The notes below the pieces were generated by a model. It worked only from the letters and a program-made list of their open reading frames with translations. It was not told where the DNA came from and searched no databases. DNA of 64,000 nucleotides, taken from Lytechinus pictus. Taxonomy: Eukaryota > Echinodermata > Echinoidea > Temnopleuroida > Toxopneustidae. Below are positions 11,085-23,600 of the stretch, in pieces; within the stretch, counting starts at the first letter, position 1, and every line of letters starts with the position of its first letter. Position numbers and translations under genes: made by a program. The stretch is taken from contig NC_087256.1 in assembly GCF_037042905.1 (NCBI RefSeq), positions 25,873,501-25,937,500 on the forward strand. Reading direction: 5' to 3'.

Positions 11085-12182
11085 TATCAGGGGCCTGTTG
11101 CAGAAAGAGTTGCGTTTAAGGACGTTCCACAGTTAAAGTGAAATCCATGTCATTTTCACCAAACTTTGCACATAGATACTTAAGAACCATAATATTCGAA
11201 ATATGCAAAAATTAACATAGGTCCATGTGCTTGATTTTTTGCTACAGAGCTTCAAAGTTCACCCAAATTGACGTTTTTAAGAATTGCGCATTCAAAAAAA
11301 TTGGGCATTTTTAGACCGCCCAAGATTACTACAATGAGTTTAAACCTCTATTACTCAGTAAAAATACATGAAAAAGTCATCAAATTTCGCAAGAGAGTTA
11401 ATAATTGTATCGTTAGAATGGAGAATCTATTTATAGTGCTATTTGTTTGCAAATTTAAGTTTAACAGCACTGTCAGTTCTTAAAAATGGCGTAAAAGATA
11501 ACAAAATCCCAATCTAAAAAATGTAAAATTTCAGTAACAAACTACAAACGTACAATAAATGCTGCACTTTATTCAAAATCCATGTCATTTTCACCAAAAT
11601 TTGCAGAGTTGTAGAGGAAGGTATACCTTAGAGGTACAAACATTAAAAAATAGGGGTTCATGTGCTTGTTTTTAAACTATCAGCATTTTTATCAGAGCAA
11701 ATGTGCTTTTTAAAACACCAAAAATGCGCCGAATGCTTAGTATCTATGTGAAGAAAAAATCAAAACCACTCTACCATTTATTCAAACTCGGGGTAATATT
11801 CGTGATTCTTGGCAGCCCTGCAGAGTAAAGTATTTTGAAATTGTAGATAATATTTTTTTGAATGGTCCATGGAATAATTCCATTTTTTATCTTCATGAAA
11901 TAACGCATCGGATCTGCAGTTAAAGTGCAGAAGATGAGAAAAATCAGCTCATACCCGCAGCTAATTAATCACCTGTTCATCCATTGTGACGTCAGCGCGC
12001 AGAGTGTAAACTATGCGCAGATCATAATGCGCACAAACATAACTGTGGAACGTCCTTAAACGCAAGTCAAAATATCAAGCGCAAGTCCCGAATACGGGTG
12101 CTTCATTGGCTGATAATCAAGTTGTGCAAGATTTTTTGAGTTGCGTTTGATTGCAACTCTTTCTTCTACGGGCCCCTGATAA
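11085..12182. mobile_element. Outer TIR element split by a younger insertion
   Basis: The left end TTATCAGGGGCC..GTTGCAG.AAGAGTTGCG (from 11085) is mirrored by the right end CAACTCTTTCTTCTACGGGCCCCTGATAA (to about 12182). The host element is only about 150 bases once the inner insertion is removed, and its own interior (GCGCAAGTCCCG, TTGTGCAAGATTTTTTGAG) lies to the right of it. It is a short GGGCC-type MITE. Confidence 0.7.
11116..12059. mobile_element. Inner MITE flanked by TTAA, ~0.94 kb
   Basis: TTAA at 11116 and 12056 flank perfect inverted ends GGACGTTCCACAGTT and AACTGTGGAACGTCC. Because the insertion site was itself palindromic (GCGTTTAAACGC), the apparent inverted repeat extends to about 25 bases. 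A TTAA duplication is typical of piggyBac-type transposition; I infer the class only from that. The interior repeats ATCCATGTCATTTTCACCAA twice (near 11143 and 11578). Confidence 0.8.
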
Positions 12183-14413
12183 CTTATCTCTCAAACTGCA
12201 CTATCATGAAGTTTGTTGCCATCCAATATAAGTACAGATTATTTTTATCCTTCTGCAAATAGTGCATGAAAAATGAATTGTAATTAAATGAAAAAAAAAA
12301 AAGATGTGACAATAAATTGAATTTCGGTGAATTCTTTGGTAAACTCTCTTGGTCCTGAATATGAAATATGGAAGATGGTTTATCTGAATTCTTCATGTAA
12401 CATTCAATAGAGATGTGGACTAACTGAAAATGAAATTCCTATTTAGTCTAGGCTTCATACAGGTTAAAATCACGCAAATCAAGTTGTTTTTCCTTTGGCT
12501 TATTAAAGTGGGAAACTGCAGTCAGTCACTCAGTCAATAGTCCAAAGAACTAAATCCAGTTTTGTCCGTTAGAAAGGGGGTGGCCGTTTTCACCTATCAC
12601 TCACGGCAATCACATGGAACCCCTTCATTTTAAAAAAATCAGTGCATTTCCCATCTGAAACCCAACCTTCCTACTCTCTTCCGCTTTCCTCTTCCATGTC
12701 TTCTTTTGCTGTCCCATCCTCCTAGAACTAAAAAACCCTTCTTAAAGGGAAAGTTTTCTCTGCATTTAGATATTTATTGCAGCCTCTAGAATAATTGAAT
12801 AGGAATCGTTCGTCACTCTGCAGTCACAGTTCCACACACAGAGTGCGCATTTTGCCATTGAAATTGTATGCACGATGAGTGGTGCGTAGCTTTAGGACCT
12901 GCATAGCTTTGGGCTCCCATTGTGATAACAAGCTACCATAATAGTTATCACGGTTGAATTGTGTAGAAAATAATAAAAAAAATTGTAAAAAAAAAAAAAA
13001 AAACGCATGAAATAATGAATTACAGGTATAGAACTATTTCCAATATAAAAATATTTATTCTGAAATCAAGTACATGAAAATTAAGAAACATAGCATGTAA
13101 GAAAGGTTGAATATAAGAATATGTTCTATTTGGCAAACTTTGTCTCCATATACTTGAATTATGAACATTTTACATTAATATTACACATCTGGTATCATAC
13201 AAAATATAAATCAAATCTTTCTGAACACTCATCTACAAAAAACAATGTCAAAAGGCTACCTTTACAAGTATCTCGGGGTAGCATATCATCAGCTGATAAA
13301 ATCAAGTGCAGCAATGAAAAGAATGTAATAAATCCGGATTTTAAGTTTACTAGATAAAATCCTGAATTTTACACATTCTTGAAAACATGAAGTACATATT
13401 TTATGCAAGAAGACATCACAGCTCAGCAGCCAATAAATGAAAAAGTCTGGGAAGATTAAATATTCATTATGCACATTATTTTTTTCTTTCTTATACTGTA
13501 TGTATCATAAAAGGATATTACAGAAAGTGAAGAAAATGAAAAAAAAAAATTTTGCCCAGCTATTACACAAAAAAATGTTCTCTATTTTCTATTTAAAGTG
13601 GTTACAAGTATCCTGTATTTTCATTACAAATGTATCTAATGAAAATGAGAAAAATTATATGTACTGTTTATTGACCCGTTTGCCCAAAGTGATTAGGCTA
13701 TGACAAATTCTTGTAGAACTTGTATCTACTTTCTATCATAACCAAATAAACCAGGTAAAGGAAAGCAAGAGTAGGGGGGATGAGAGAGAGAGGAGAGTGA
13801 GAGAGAAAGGAGAGTGAGAGGGGAGCAATCCTTTGCTAATTTTTAATTACAACATGCTAATTTGATAAACAGTTGAAAAGATCATTTAGTACTGTACTGA
13901 ACAAAAAATGATAAATTCTAACATTGAACCTATAATTGTACTCGAAGATCACCAACGAATGATCACATACACAAAATTATCAGCAAGGAATAAGGCAGGA
14001 GCTGTATGATTACAAAAACAGAAGAGAACAATGGTTCCTTCTCTCTAGTACTACTCTCACACATTACAAGAAATTTCAGCTCTACATGTACCTATTAAAT
14101 GTGGGGCAATTATGGACCACAGGAATGGCTTAGCCTTAGATTTGAGACAACGGTAAAATATGATAATTTTTAAAACAAAATAAATGAACAGTAGACTTCC
14201 AAGTAGACAGTGAACTGATGGAAAGCATCTGGGCTGACATGATTGATATAAATACTACAGAGAGACACATGTTTTCCTTTCAGTGATTTCATTTCCAGTA
14301 TACCATTCCAAAATTACTCTTTCAGTCATTAGAAAGCAGTAGCCAAGAATCCCCAAGATCCATAATTCTGCTGAAATTTCAAGCAAGAAATTACAAATCA
14401 ATGGCCTATTTCC
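12183..14413. other. Intergenic, no gene seen
   Basis: AT-rich sequence between MRPS26 and MGMT. It contains a poly-A run near 12988, a GA-rich purine stretch (GAGAGAGAGGAGAGTGAGAG, 13783-13825) and scattered short frames without coding character. Part may be 3' flank of MGMT. Confidence 0.4.
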
Positions 14414-14650
14414 TTGGGGGTGCTGTGTGTATTATTTTCCACTAGGCAGCACCCCCAGGAATTCTTGACGGTGTGACAAAAAATGGAGAAATGTAACCAA
14501 AAGGACCTATTTTTTGTACAGAAATCCTTTTTTTTTTTGCTTGTCAAATTGCTCGGGACAAAAATTACAATTTTTTGAGGTGAAACCTTTTTTTTTTCTT
14601 CTTGTCAAATTGACATCGGCACCCCCAGTCAAAAAATCGTTCCCAGGGCC
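14414..14650. repeat. Fragment related to the right-edge inverted repeat
   Basis: GGGGGTGCTGTGTGTATTATT, then GGCAGCACCCCCAGGAATTC, then TGTGACAAAAAATGG matches the core of the palindrome at 62.9 and 63.2 kb in the same order. It is a dispersed repeat; ends are not resolved. Confidence 0.6.
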
Positions 14651-14660
14651 CTGTATTAGT

Positions 14661-15364
14661 TTAAAGGTCCTATGACACAAAAACCATCTTATTTTGGATA
14701 TATATCTATTCTTGGGTAGTTTTACTTGAAAAATACGAATTTGCCATCTGTTTCTGTGTACGACGAACCGGTGTTGAGTTATTCCATGGACATGAACTAC
14801 AACGATAACGCCAACTAAAATTTTAGAAAAAGTCGGTCGATCGACCTGTCAATCATTGTGACGTCATCGAAAGAAAGCTTTCTCATCTGTGCAGCCGTAC
14901 CCCTAGTTATTGCACATGTTTCTCGTGTAGTTGCTGTTTCGACCGAGCTCATCCTTAACAGATTTTAAAGATTTTTATGAGGTTTTGATCATGGCTGCAG
15001 CATCGTCATCAGCTACGTCTGATATTCTTCAGACTTTGAAGATTCAGGTTCTGAATATTATTCCAGCAGTTCAATTTATTTACTTTGAATCCACACGTGC
15101 AACCACAATAGGCACTTCATGCTCCAAACGTCAACAACACTCAGCAGATTCTTCCCCTGACGTCATAATTGTCCCGTGATATACGAAACCATATCGGGCT
15201 GAATTTTTTGTGGGCGTGGCGAATTTGGCTCGATTTTCAATATAAAACTGCCTTTGAACCTGATGTGGGATGTTTTTCGGGTAAAATTTTGATGGAATCG
15301 TTATTAGTAACCACTAAGCTAACGAATAAACCAGCATCTTTGCTGTATTTCATAGGACCTTTAA
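14661..15364. mobile_element. TTAA-flanked MITE, 704 bp
   Basis: TTAAAGGTCCTATGA at 14661 is mirrored by TCATAGGACCTTTAA ending at 15364. The interior has CRE-like TGACGTCA/TGACGTCAT motifs and an 82-codon frame from 14931 that I read as chance. It lies in the intergenic space downstream of MGMT. Confidence 0.85.
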
Positions 15365-16550
15365 CTCTGTTACTCTGGTCTCACACTCTAAGCATTGCAA
15401 ATTATCAATAAATACAATTATTTTCATAATCGTTAAATCATTGGAAAGATCTCCTTTAACTCACAAGAGAGCAGGCAGTGTAAACAAATGTTTGACATTT
15501 ACAGCTTTCCATAACTTTAGCCCAGACTTACATGTACACCATGTCCAAAGTTAAACCAGAGTTCATAACACCGGCCAATATATCTTATACAGTGGCATAA
15601 CAAGCCAAAAACTTAGGGCCACACCACTTTATACAGAATAAGATCTGTATTAGTAGTGAGCAAGCAAAAATTATCACCTGTTTTAAAATGAAATTCCAAT
15701 TTTGTGATAGATTTGTCAGAATATTATATCATATTTTATCCTCTTTTTAATCATCCCCCCCTTCTTTTTCTTGGTTGTGGAACTTATGGTCCATGGTCCA
15801 CCAAGACCCAATCTGTAAGTTAATAATCTTAAACAATAAAAAGATACAGTAATCAGTTGATATCTATCAAATGATAAAACAACTCGGCAGTACAAGTATC
15901 TGGTTTCAAAATTGAATCTTTGAAATATTAAAGAAATGAACAAACAAATAAACAACAAGTCTAGAGGCATAAATTCTCTCAACTACACTTAATATTTCAG
16001 TTAACTTTTGAAGATCATTCATTTTTATTTACACGTAAAGTCAAATTAAAAAAGGAACAGGACAAAATTTTGTCCAAACTCAAAGAGACAGAAAAGTTTA
16101 CATTGTTCAAAGTAGTGCACAAAAACATTTGTGAACAAAACACATGAAATGTCATCAACATTAGATGTAAAATAGGAAGTTATGATATTTCAAAGAAATT
16201 TACAAAATTTTGTAGACTTAAAGATGCAGAAGCTCTACATTTAATTTGGCACATGAGCATGGAGGAATAAGACCATGTTTGATTTTGATAATTCAGAATT
16301 TTTACAAAAAATTAACAGCAGGTGACGTCATCGAATCTTTCATTTTGAGCATCCACCACGTGTTGTGCTGTTATTTACCAGTCAGCAATACATGTACGTT
16401 AAAATATCATTACTCTATTAGTTCATATCCGCATTAGATGACATTTTCAGGGTTGTGCTTATTCTTATCTCTATTCAATCGACTCATTGTTTGGGTGAAC
16501 CAAAGCCATTAACATATCATCTGAAATATCATAATTCGATGAAGTTACGC
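15365..16550 (-). other. Probable MGMT 3' UTR and flank
   Basis: No open frame of interest. On the minus strand an AATAAA occurs at 16029-16024, about 520 bases after the MGMT stop codon, and could end the transcript. This assignment is tentative. Confidence 0.3.
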
Positions 16551-18366
16551 TCAATAACTAGCTCCTTCATGTTTCAAGAGCCACTCCTTCAGGACGATCC
16601 CCTTATCAGACATGAAGCCTCCCAGCTTACCTCCGCTTCCCAGTACCCTGTGACATGGTACCACCAATGGGGTGGGGTTGTGCCTCATTGCCCCGCCCAC
16701 TGCCCTAGCACCATGAGGATTGCCTAGCATAGCGGCGAGCTCTCCGTAGGTCACGGTCTGTCCTGCTCGGACATCGGATGCAAGCTTCTTCCAAACTTGA
16801 GATGAGAAAGAGTCTGTAATAATCAAACAAAGTGGACTTTCATCAATTTACAAGTAAACCATAAACAGAGGATACTAGTGGTAAGCCTAATTTCTAAGTC
16901 ATTCTTAATTTGCACAATATGTTTAAAACTTCTTTCTCGTACAATTAACATACCAGTAAACTTTGGTAATACAGTTCCTGTTTTACAAAGATTTAACCAT
17001 CACATAAATTGCAATTTTAAATTATATCTTACTAACATATTCTACAGGAAAAAAATCTCTATAAAAAAGATACTTTAACATAACAATATTTCTGATATTT
17101 TGTTTGTCAAACATGGGAAGATTTTAGGAAATGTCTTTGAGGACGGCTAAAAAATTAATTTGGAAGTCAACTGCGGCAATTTTGAATTATATCAACTGGC
17201 ATAATAAATCATTCATGCACTTCATCTTCAGGTTTTTATATTGATTAGGACAAGTTTCAAACATAAATCTGATTTTAAGATGAATCACAATTTACCTGAT
17301 TTGAATTCTGTAATATGCAGAGGAGGAAGGGGAAGGCTCGTGATAGAACTAGCATCTTCAAAATATTTTCTCAGCCAATCAGAGCACTCCTTCAGGGAAG
17401 CTGACCAATGGCTTGGTTCCTCAAATACTTCAATTATTCTGATCAGAAGGTATGGAAATTTTAATAAAATGATTATTTTGCAGAGATTTGTGGTGTGGAG
17501 ATCTAAAGATTTCCAAATGGGTAGAGAATCTTATTTAAAAATTCATTAAAATGGTGGCATGAAATTAATTTTTTGAATGATCATTGATGTTTTGAAATCC
17601 ATAATTACCGGTATACCCCCACCCCCCCCCCTAATATTTGTTTTCTTTTATAATTATTATTCTTGGGGAAAAATTTCACACAAAAAATGTCTGAAGTCAT
17701 TTACTTTTTTAAGGTACACTACAGTTAAACTGTGATGATGCTTTTATTATTTCATGAAAATGAGTCTACTCTGACAACCGATTCATCAAATGAATATGCA
17801 CACGTTTCAAACTACTGTACAATGTCTTATAATAATCAAGTACCAAGTTACAGATCCTTCTGTTCATGAGAAAGGATTATTAATATTATCAAACAAATCT
17901 AAAAAAGTCTGAGATACAAACTATGCCTAGAACACAAAATACAAGATACGAAGCATACAATCAAGCCAAATATTTTATTTTTTAATTGGGGGGGGGGGGG
18001 GGTCAGCTTGATAAGGCCCCTGTTGCTGCCCTGTTGATTCAGAAGTGATCATTTATTAATTTTACTCTTTAGCACATTAACTTGCAGCTTTTTTCACAAC
18101 TCTTCCGCTGAAATCACATTCAAAGAGAAAACATAGTATGATTTGGCATGCAAATTCAAAAGCACACCAATAGCAAAGCCCCCCCCCCCCCGCTCCCACA
18201 ATTTGTAATACCGTACTCACTTTGTGCTCTGTTTTGGCAATGTCTTTGCAGCTGTCAAACTAATCTTGTGCACACCGACATCACATCCGGTCACTGTCAC
18301 ATGACCAATTGGTGTTGACAGGACAACTGTTGCCATGTCACAGGCTACTTTCTTAAGGGAAGGCAT
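16551..18366 (-). CDS. MGMT: Methylated-DNA--protein-cysteine methyltransferase
   Basis: MGMT is a nuclear suicide enzyme that moves the alkyl group from O6-alkylguanine in DNA to its own cysteine, once per molecule. Three minus-strand exons join in frame: 18366-18221 (ATG, phase 2), 17438-17296 (phase 1) and 16813-16551 (TGA). The product is 183 residues; human is 207, the difference being mostly a shorter C-terminal tail. Residues 11-49 form the N-terminal beta domain; residues 97-183 hold the catalytic domain. Visible hallmarks are the PCHRV active site (Cys150) and ARAVGGAMR with the arginine-finger residue Arg133, spaced 17 residues apart as in human, then LKEWLLKHEG. An acceptor (TTTTTACAG) directly abuts the ATG, so a 5' UTR exon lies upstream; a candidate donor is ACAAG|GTAAAT at about 19733 on the minus strand. 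Confidence 0.94.
17987..18002. repeat. Poly-G tract in MGMT intron 1
   Basis: A run of about 14 G. A matching run of C is at 18179-18191. They belong to the window-wide excess of G/C homopolymers. Confidence 0.95.
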
Positions 18367-18433
18367 GCTGTAAAAATGTAAAAAAATAATAAAGAAAAAG
18401 AAAAGAAAGTTGAAAACAATTAAAAATGATTAT

Positions 18434-19018
18434 TTAAAGGACAAGTCCACCCCAACAAAGAGTTGATTTGAATAAAAAGAGAAAAATCCAACAAGCATAA
18501 CACTGAAAATTTCATGAAAATCGGATGTAAAATAAGAAAGTTATGATATTTAAAATTTTCGCTTGATTTCACAAAACAGTTACCGGTATATGCACATCCT
18601 GGTTGGTATGCAATTGAGGAGACTGATGACGTCATCCACTCACTATTTCTTTTGTATTTTATTATACGAAATATGAAATATTCTAATTTTCTCCTCATTG
18701 TCAAGTGATACAGCGATTAATTCCTCCCTGAACATGTGGAATTAGCATTGTTTAATACTATATGTTTCAGTCAAGTTGGTCCTTATTGTCAAAGCTTAAA
18801 AAAATTGAAATATTGTATAATTCAAACAATAAAAAACAAAAGAAATAGTGAGTGATGGACATCAACTGACTCACCTAGTTGTGCATATCACTGTTTTGTG
18901 AAAAATAAGTGAAACTTAAAAATGTCATAACTTTCTTATTTTACATCCGATTTTGATGAAATTTTCAGCACTATGCTAGTTTGATTTTTCTATTTTCCTG
19001 AGTGGACTTGACCTTTAA
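18434..19018. mobile_element. TTAA-flanked MITE, family with AAGTCCACC ends
   Basis: TTAAAGGACAAGTCCACCC at the left and GAGTGGACTTGACCTTTAA at the right form imperfect terminal inverted repeats with TTAA at each edge. The interior carries long inverted stretches around AAAATCGGATGTAAAATAAG and CTTATTTTACATCCGATTTT, so the element can fold along most of its length. A second copy at 44694-46529 is interrupted by another element. It lies just upstream of MGMT. Confidence 0.85.
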
Positions 19019-20650
19019 TAATCCAACCATGCATAACTTGTCTACTGTCAAAGATACATTTAATTGGATGATGCCTGATCTGACGACGCTGATGGTATAT
19101 TGAAATATTCTTGATCTACATCATTATTTGAATGGATAAAATCACTGCCACTGGCCTTTAGGCTTTAGTCATTTGTCTTAGAAATATTAATTATTCAGGC
19201 AGTGTGGACATTAGGTCTACATGTATTTCTGTCAGATCAGGGATTTGCTCCGCTGAGACTTCGTCTGGCTCTGCGGCATCCCCTCCGTCAATAGGACTAG
19301 GAGGGAAAAAAATCAGAAAATGTTGAAAAACTCCTCCGAAACAGCGGAATTATCAGTCTATGTGGACATGAATTATGAATGATGGGATGTGAAACGCATG
19401 CAGGAAAATGTGTCGTGATATAATAATATCCATTCAAGTCAGATTTATTCCTCAAGCAATTGCATGTTTGTAATATATTCCCATCTTGTGCGAAACAAAC
19501 CAGTGTTACAGGCTATTGAGTATTGGTTAGTAACGAAACAGTGCATAAACTAACTTGTTAAATTATGCCTAATTGAGTTTGAGTGGGCCTGGGGTCGGGT
19601 ATACGGCCACGGGTCGGAATTAAGCGGTGGGCAGCCCGGGGGCGCGGGGGGTCAGCGATCGCGCCTGTTCGTACTGTCTGTGGCGTGTGAAAAAAATGAG
19701 CTAGTTTGACTTAAAGTTTGACTCGATTTACCTTGTCTGTTTACTCGAGATCGGGTAGCGACTTCAGTTATTAGTTATCAATGAATGAACAACAAGCTGT
19801 TGAATCGACTGCGGATTTTAAGCCTTGCAAAAATTAATCAGAGTCACGTTGGGTCTGATACCGATACATACGCCATCACTGGCACTGCATCATCATGCAT
19901 GCTGGCTTGTTTTGTTTATTAAATATTTTAGTCTTGTGTCCATAAATCTAGGTATTCAACATTCATACTTTTTCTCTAACAAATGCATAGATAATATCGA
20001 GTAATTATTGGTGTGATAAATAAATTTCAATTTATCATCTTTTTCCATGCATCAGTATATTTTACTCTGATTTGATCAAAGAGATTTATAGATTATTTTA
20101 AATATATCAAATGGACTTCGATCAAACTAACCATTCCTATGTCGGCCTATCAAAAATAAAAACAACATACAGCTATGGAGAGCAAATAGGGACAAATATT
20201 TTTTTGCTGTGTGTAATAGAGGAGGGGTATATAATAAATAGTGATAAAACATAAATGACGATTTAATATGGTTTTATGCACAGGTTTCTTATTGTTTGCC
20301 CTCCAACATGTCTTGCTCATGGGAACTCTCTATATATTGTATAAGCCGAATGTCGGACTTTTTTTTCTATGGGCGTGTTTTTTTAGAGGTATACACATGG
20401 GTGTCGATCCCGTGTCGATTGACAATCGTGGTTGGCGGAGATGACTTACACAAATATTGTTCTTTTCATCAGTGGGAAGGTTTTTTAAAGGTTTTATAGG
20501 GGGTTCAGTGATGTAATGAGCAAAACAAATGATATGGGGGGAGGCAGGCCTGTCGGGCAAAATGCATTTTAAAAATTGGTAAATGGCCAGCTAGGGCACA
20601 AGGGGGGCACAAGTAGGCCTACCACATGCGCTTGTTTGCAGGGAGGGGAG
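19019..20650. other. Intergenic upstream of MGMT; possible 5' UTR exon
   Basis: CTCCGTCAATAGGACTAGGA and AACTCCTCCGAAACAGCGG (19284-19352) are an inverted relative of the repeat at 4409. From about 19590 to 19800 the DNA is GC-richer; on the minus strand ACAAG|GTAAAT near 19733 is a plausible donor for a noncoding first MGMT exon. No protein-coding exon is supported. Confidence 0.3.
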
Positions 20651-21145
20651 CCCGGGGGGGGGGGGCATGCACTCGACCAAAAAAGTGGTAGGGGTGTGCC
20701 GCGGGCGAGGCAAAAAACGGGGGCCTTGGAGCGGGCTTATTTTAAAAAGGAGGGTCCTCGGAACAGGCTTCGGAACTACAAATGTTTGTGAAAACGGGGG
20801 TCCTCGGAACGGATCTCCGTATCTCTGTGAGTGCGTATGCATCCATATGGAACGGGCAATCGTGCATAACGCAGCTAGCGCGGCCTCCGCCGGGTGCGCT
20901 CGCGCTTAGCCGATGCTGGTCGAAAAGCGCTCTACGGCCGCTTTTCACCAAAATTGTAGCGGATCAATGCGACCGGAACGGCGTAACGAAAAATATGCGA
21001 AGCTTTGGAGCGGCTTTCTTTGTTCTTTTTCTCAATAAGACAAAAATGCTATGCCTTGGAACGGAAATTTGAGTGTAAAAATGGGGGTCCCCTCCGCGGC
21101 ACATACCCACTATGCATTATATACTGAGTGCCCCCCCCCCCGGGG
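20651..21145. mobile_element. CpG-rich repeat with GGGG..GTGCCGCGG ends
   Basis: The left end (CCCGGGGG.. GCATGCACTCGACC.. GGGGTGTGCCGCGG) and right end (CCGCGGCACATACCCAC.. GAGTGCCCCCC) are inverted relatives. The internal phrase GGGTCCTCGGAACGG recurs in variant form (near 20752 and 20799; GCCTTGGAACGG near 21053). Open frames on both strands here come from the high GC content and are not genes. Confidence 0.65.
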
Positions 21146-21458
21146 AGGGTAGATCGAGATGATTAAAACGTCAACATTATAGCATTTCATTCTCGTTCAT
21201 CGTGGATTTTTTTTCCCCTTCCATCTGTTTATAACAGTTTTCGAAAGGAACGGTTTCACTAAAAAAAAAAAAAAAAACATATAGATAAATTACCAGAAAA
21301 AATGAGGTGCCATGCGTATTGATCTGCACTATACCACCATCATGATCATTACAGGGCCCTCCTTATACTGGTCATAATTTTGATTCATCATAATGCTCTG
21401 CCCGTAAATTGTCGGGGGATGGATACAGCCGGGCCTCCCCACCCGAACTTTGGTGCAC

Positions 21459-21738
21459 TGGCGGATCCAGGGGGGGGGGGGGGGCAAAGCCGACCCGCCC
21501 CTCCCCCTTTGAGAGGCACAATTAAAATTTGTAGTCTAAACATGCTGTTAAAACAGAAGTATGCCCCCCCCCCCCTTTAAAAGTGAAGACCTATTTTTTT
21601 TCTTTTTTTTGCTTGTCAAATCTTTTTGTGGACGAAATGTATATTTTTTGTTGAAAATCATTTTTTTGTGTTTGTCAAATTATTCCTGGGGAAAATGTGC
21701 CCCCCCCCCCCGTTTGGAAAATTCTGGATCCGCCCCTG
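21459..21738. mobile_element. Repeat bounded by GGCGGATCCAG / CTGGATCCGCC
   Basis: GGCGGATCCAGGGGGGGG at 21460 is mirrored by CCCCCGTTTGG..CTGGATCCGCC ending near 21735. The interior has two T-rich segments, each with TTGTCAAAT. It belongs to a group of poly-G/C-edged repeats together with 28566-28792. Confidence 0.65.
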
Positions 21739-23045
21739 CTTTGGGGAATGGCCCGCCACCAGCCCCGAGGATCGAATCCCATGCACCGGCCTGTCTACAA
21801 AAGAACCGGGCTAATATATTTCTAATATGATTCTGTTGAGGGCAATGTATAAGGTCAGTCAAGAGAATTCCAGCGACTCCCTCAGCTATCGATCAGCCCC
21901 CAGACCAACTTTCATGATGCGTTAGAAAAGGCAGTCCTGGTAAATGCCATTTAAAAATTGCTCAGATGGTTTCATATTTGCCCCATGAAATCCCGGACCC
22001 GTCTAAAAATCTAGTTCACGGAACCTTTCCCTTGGGGAGCGGGTGAGGGGGGGGGGGTTCCTGCATATAGCATTTTCTTCTATACAGTATAGGAGTACAT
22101 TGACACACCTCTTGAACTTTTCAATTTTTCTCCTCTTTTCAAGCTCCCTCTTTTTTGAAAAATCTTAAAGGGGTGGGGTCGGGTGGTCTCCCCTGCTCCC
22201 TCCACCTGCGGAAGCACCAGCATCAATTCTTATCTATATAAATGAAATATAATGCCAAATATATTTCTAGGCATGATTGTCCATTGCAGACGAGTTGTGA
22301 TTCGCACTGGAGCAGGGCTCTTTTTTCAAAGGTTTTTTTTTTTGGGGGGGGGTGGGGGGCAGTTGCGATTGGCAGGGGCAGGGCTCGATTTTCTTCAAAG
22401 GGTGACTTTTGATTTTTTTTGGGGGAAAGGGTGGGTGGCTCTTCGACAGTATCCTGCATGCCCCCCCCCCCCCCATCGATCATGAGTAATAATTGTAACT
22501 TCATGGCCCGCCATCCATTGACCGAGGTAGATAAGATTGAAAGAAACTTTCTTTTGATTAATTATTTCCTTTTTTATTTTTACGGCGACGAAACGGTTTA
22601 TTTCCATTTTTTTATTTATTTATTCGTTTCTGCATGTCATGACAATGTACCGACAGTGTGACCATCACAAAATGTTAATACATTAAATTTTACATTAAAA
22701 ATATAATATGAAGTATAATTATGATCATTTACATTAACTGATTATATGAAAGTGGCAATGCAGACATGCAGTGGTATGACAATACAAGCAGATGCTTGAG
22801 CCGTTGTCACACATTTGGAAATATAAAATACATGCATGTATATTTAAAAAAATACTAAGAAAGTCAAACGAACTAACTAATGATACACACAGATAAAAAC
22901 CAAACAAACAAATTATGTTTCACAACTATAAATACAAATATTTAGTGTGAGGCGTAATAATTTACTTTAAATTATATCAATACAACAAAATATTTGTCTA
23001 GCGAGAGAGTTACATCTTAAAGACAAGTATGTGTTTAACTGCACT
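21739..23045. other. Intergenic, repeat-rich, no gene seen
   Basis: Several more G- and C-runs (near 22047, 22344, 22461) with proline- or glycine-rich chance frames. From 22520 the sequence turns AT-rich and featureless. Confidence 0.4.
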
Positions 23046-23325
23046 TTAATGGCAATTCGGCTATAATAGACCACCTCGTCTACTATCATGTGGTCTATCA
23101 TCATTTCGTCTGATAACCAGTTGATCAAATAGCCATTTAGTCCATACCATTTAGACTGAGTGTTAATTGGGCAAAATTAATGAAAATAATATGGATATTA
23201 GACCAAATGAGACGAAATGGTGATTAGACGAAGCCTGATTATTGGACCAAATTTATTTGACCAAACGGTTGTTAGACGAAATGTTGATGGACAGAATGGC
23301 GTTAGACTCAATGAAGGTATATACA
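23046..23325. repeat. Degenerate short-motif repeat (GACGAAATG / GACCAAAT)
   Basis: Variants of TTAGACGAAATG, GACCAAAT and their inverted forms CATTTCGTCT and CATTTAGTC recur about a dozen times in 280 bases, first mainly on one strand and then on the other. No spacing is strictly kept. Confidence 0.6.
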
Positions 23326-23399
23326 CCGAATTGGCAATACCGATGAAACTTACAGATCGAACCGCTCTCCTGATAAATGGCTAAATAGCATTTTGTTTT

Positions 23400-23600
23400 G
23401 TGGAACTTCGGGCTGCCCATATTCATTGAATGAGGTCACGGATTTGATGACGTCGGCACACCGGCAAATCCATTTCAAGTGTACACAGCAGACGCCCACC
23501 ACCAAATCACGGATTCGTAATCCTTGATCATCTAATTGAATTTTGTGTATTTCGTATCACTTTTTCTTCAAAAATACTAGATTTTGCATAAGCCACCATC
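23400..23600 (+). promoter_or_regulatory. CLINT1 upstream region with a CRE
   Basis: TGACGTC at 23448-23454 is a full cyclic-AMP response element core, about 150 bases before the start codon. The start context GCCACCATCATGC is favourable. There is no obvious TATA box. The transcription start was not determined. Confidence 0.4.

Noticed and set aside
14931-15179. 82-codon frame starting in a moderate context
   Set aside because: It is inside a TTAA MITE that has no coding role, and it resembles no known protein.
20576-21072. Cluster of 70-96-codon frames on both strands
   Set aside because: High GC and few stops within a CpG-rich repeat; frames overlap on both strands.
21760-21800. GATCGAATCCC resembling a tRNA T-loop
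   Set aside because: No acceptor stem, D-arm or anticodon arm could be folded around it.
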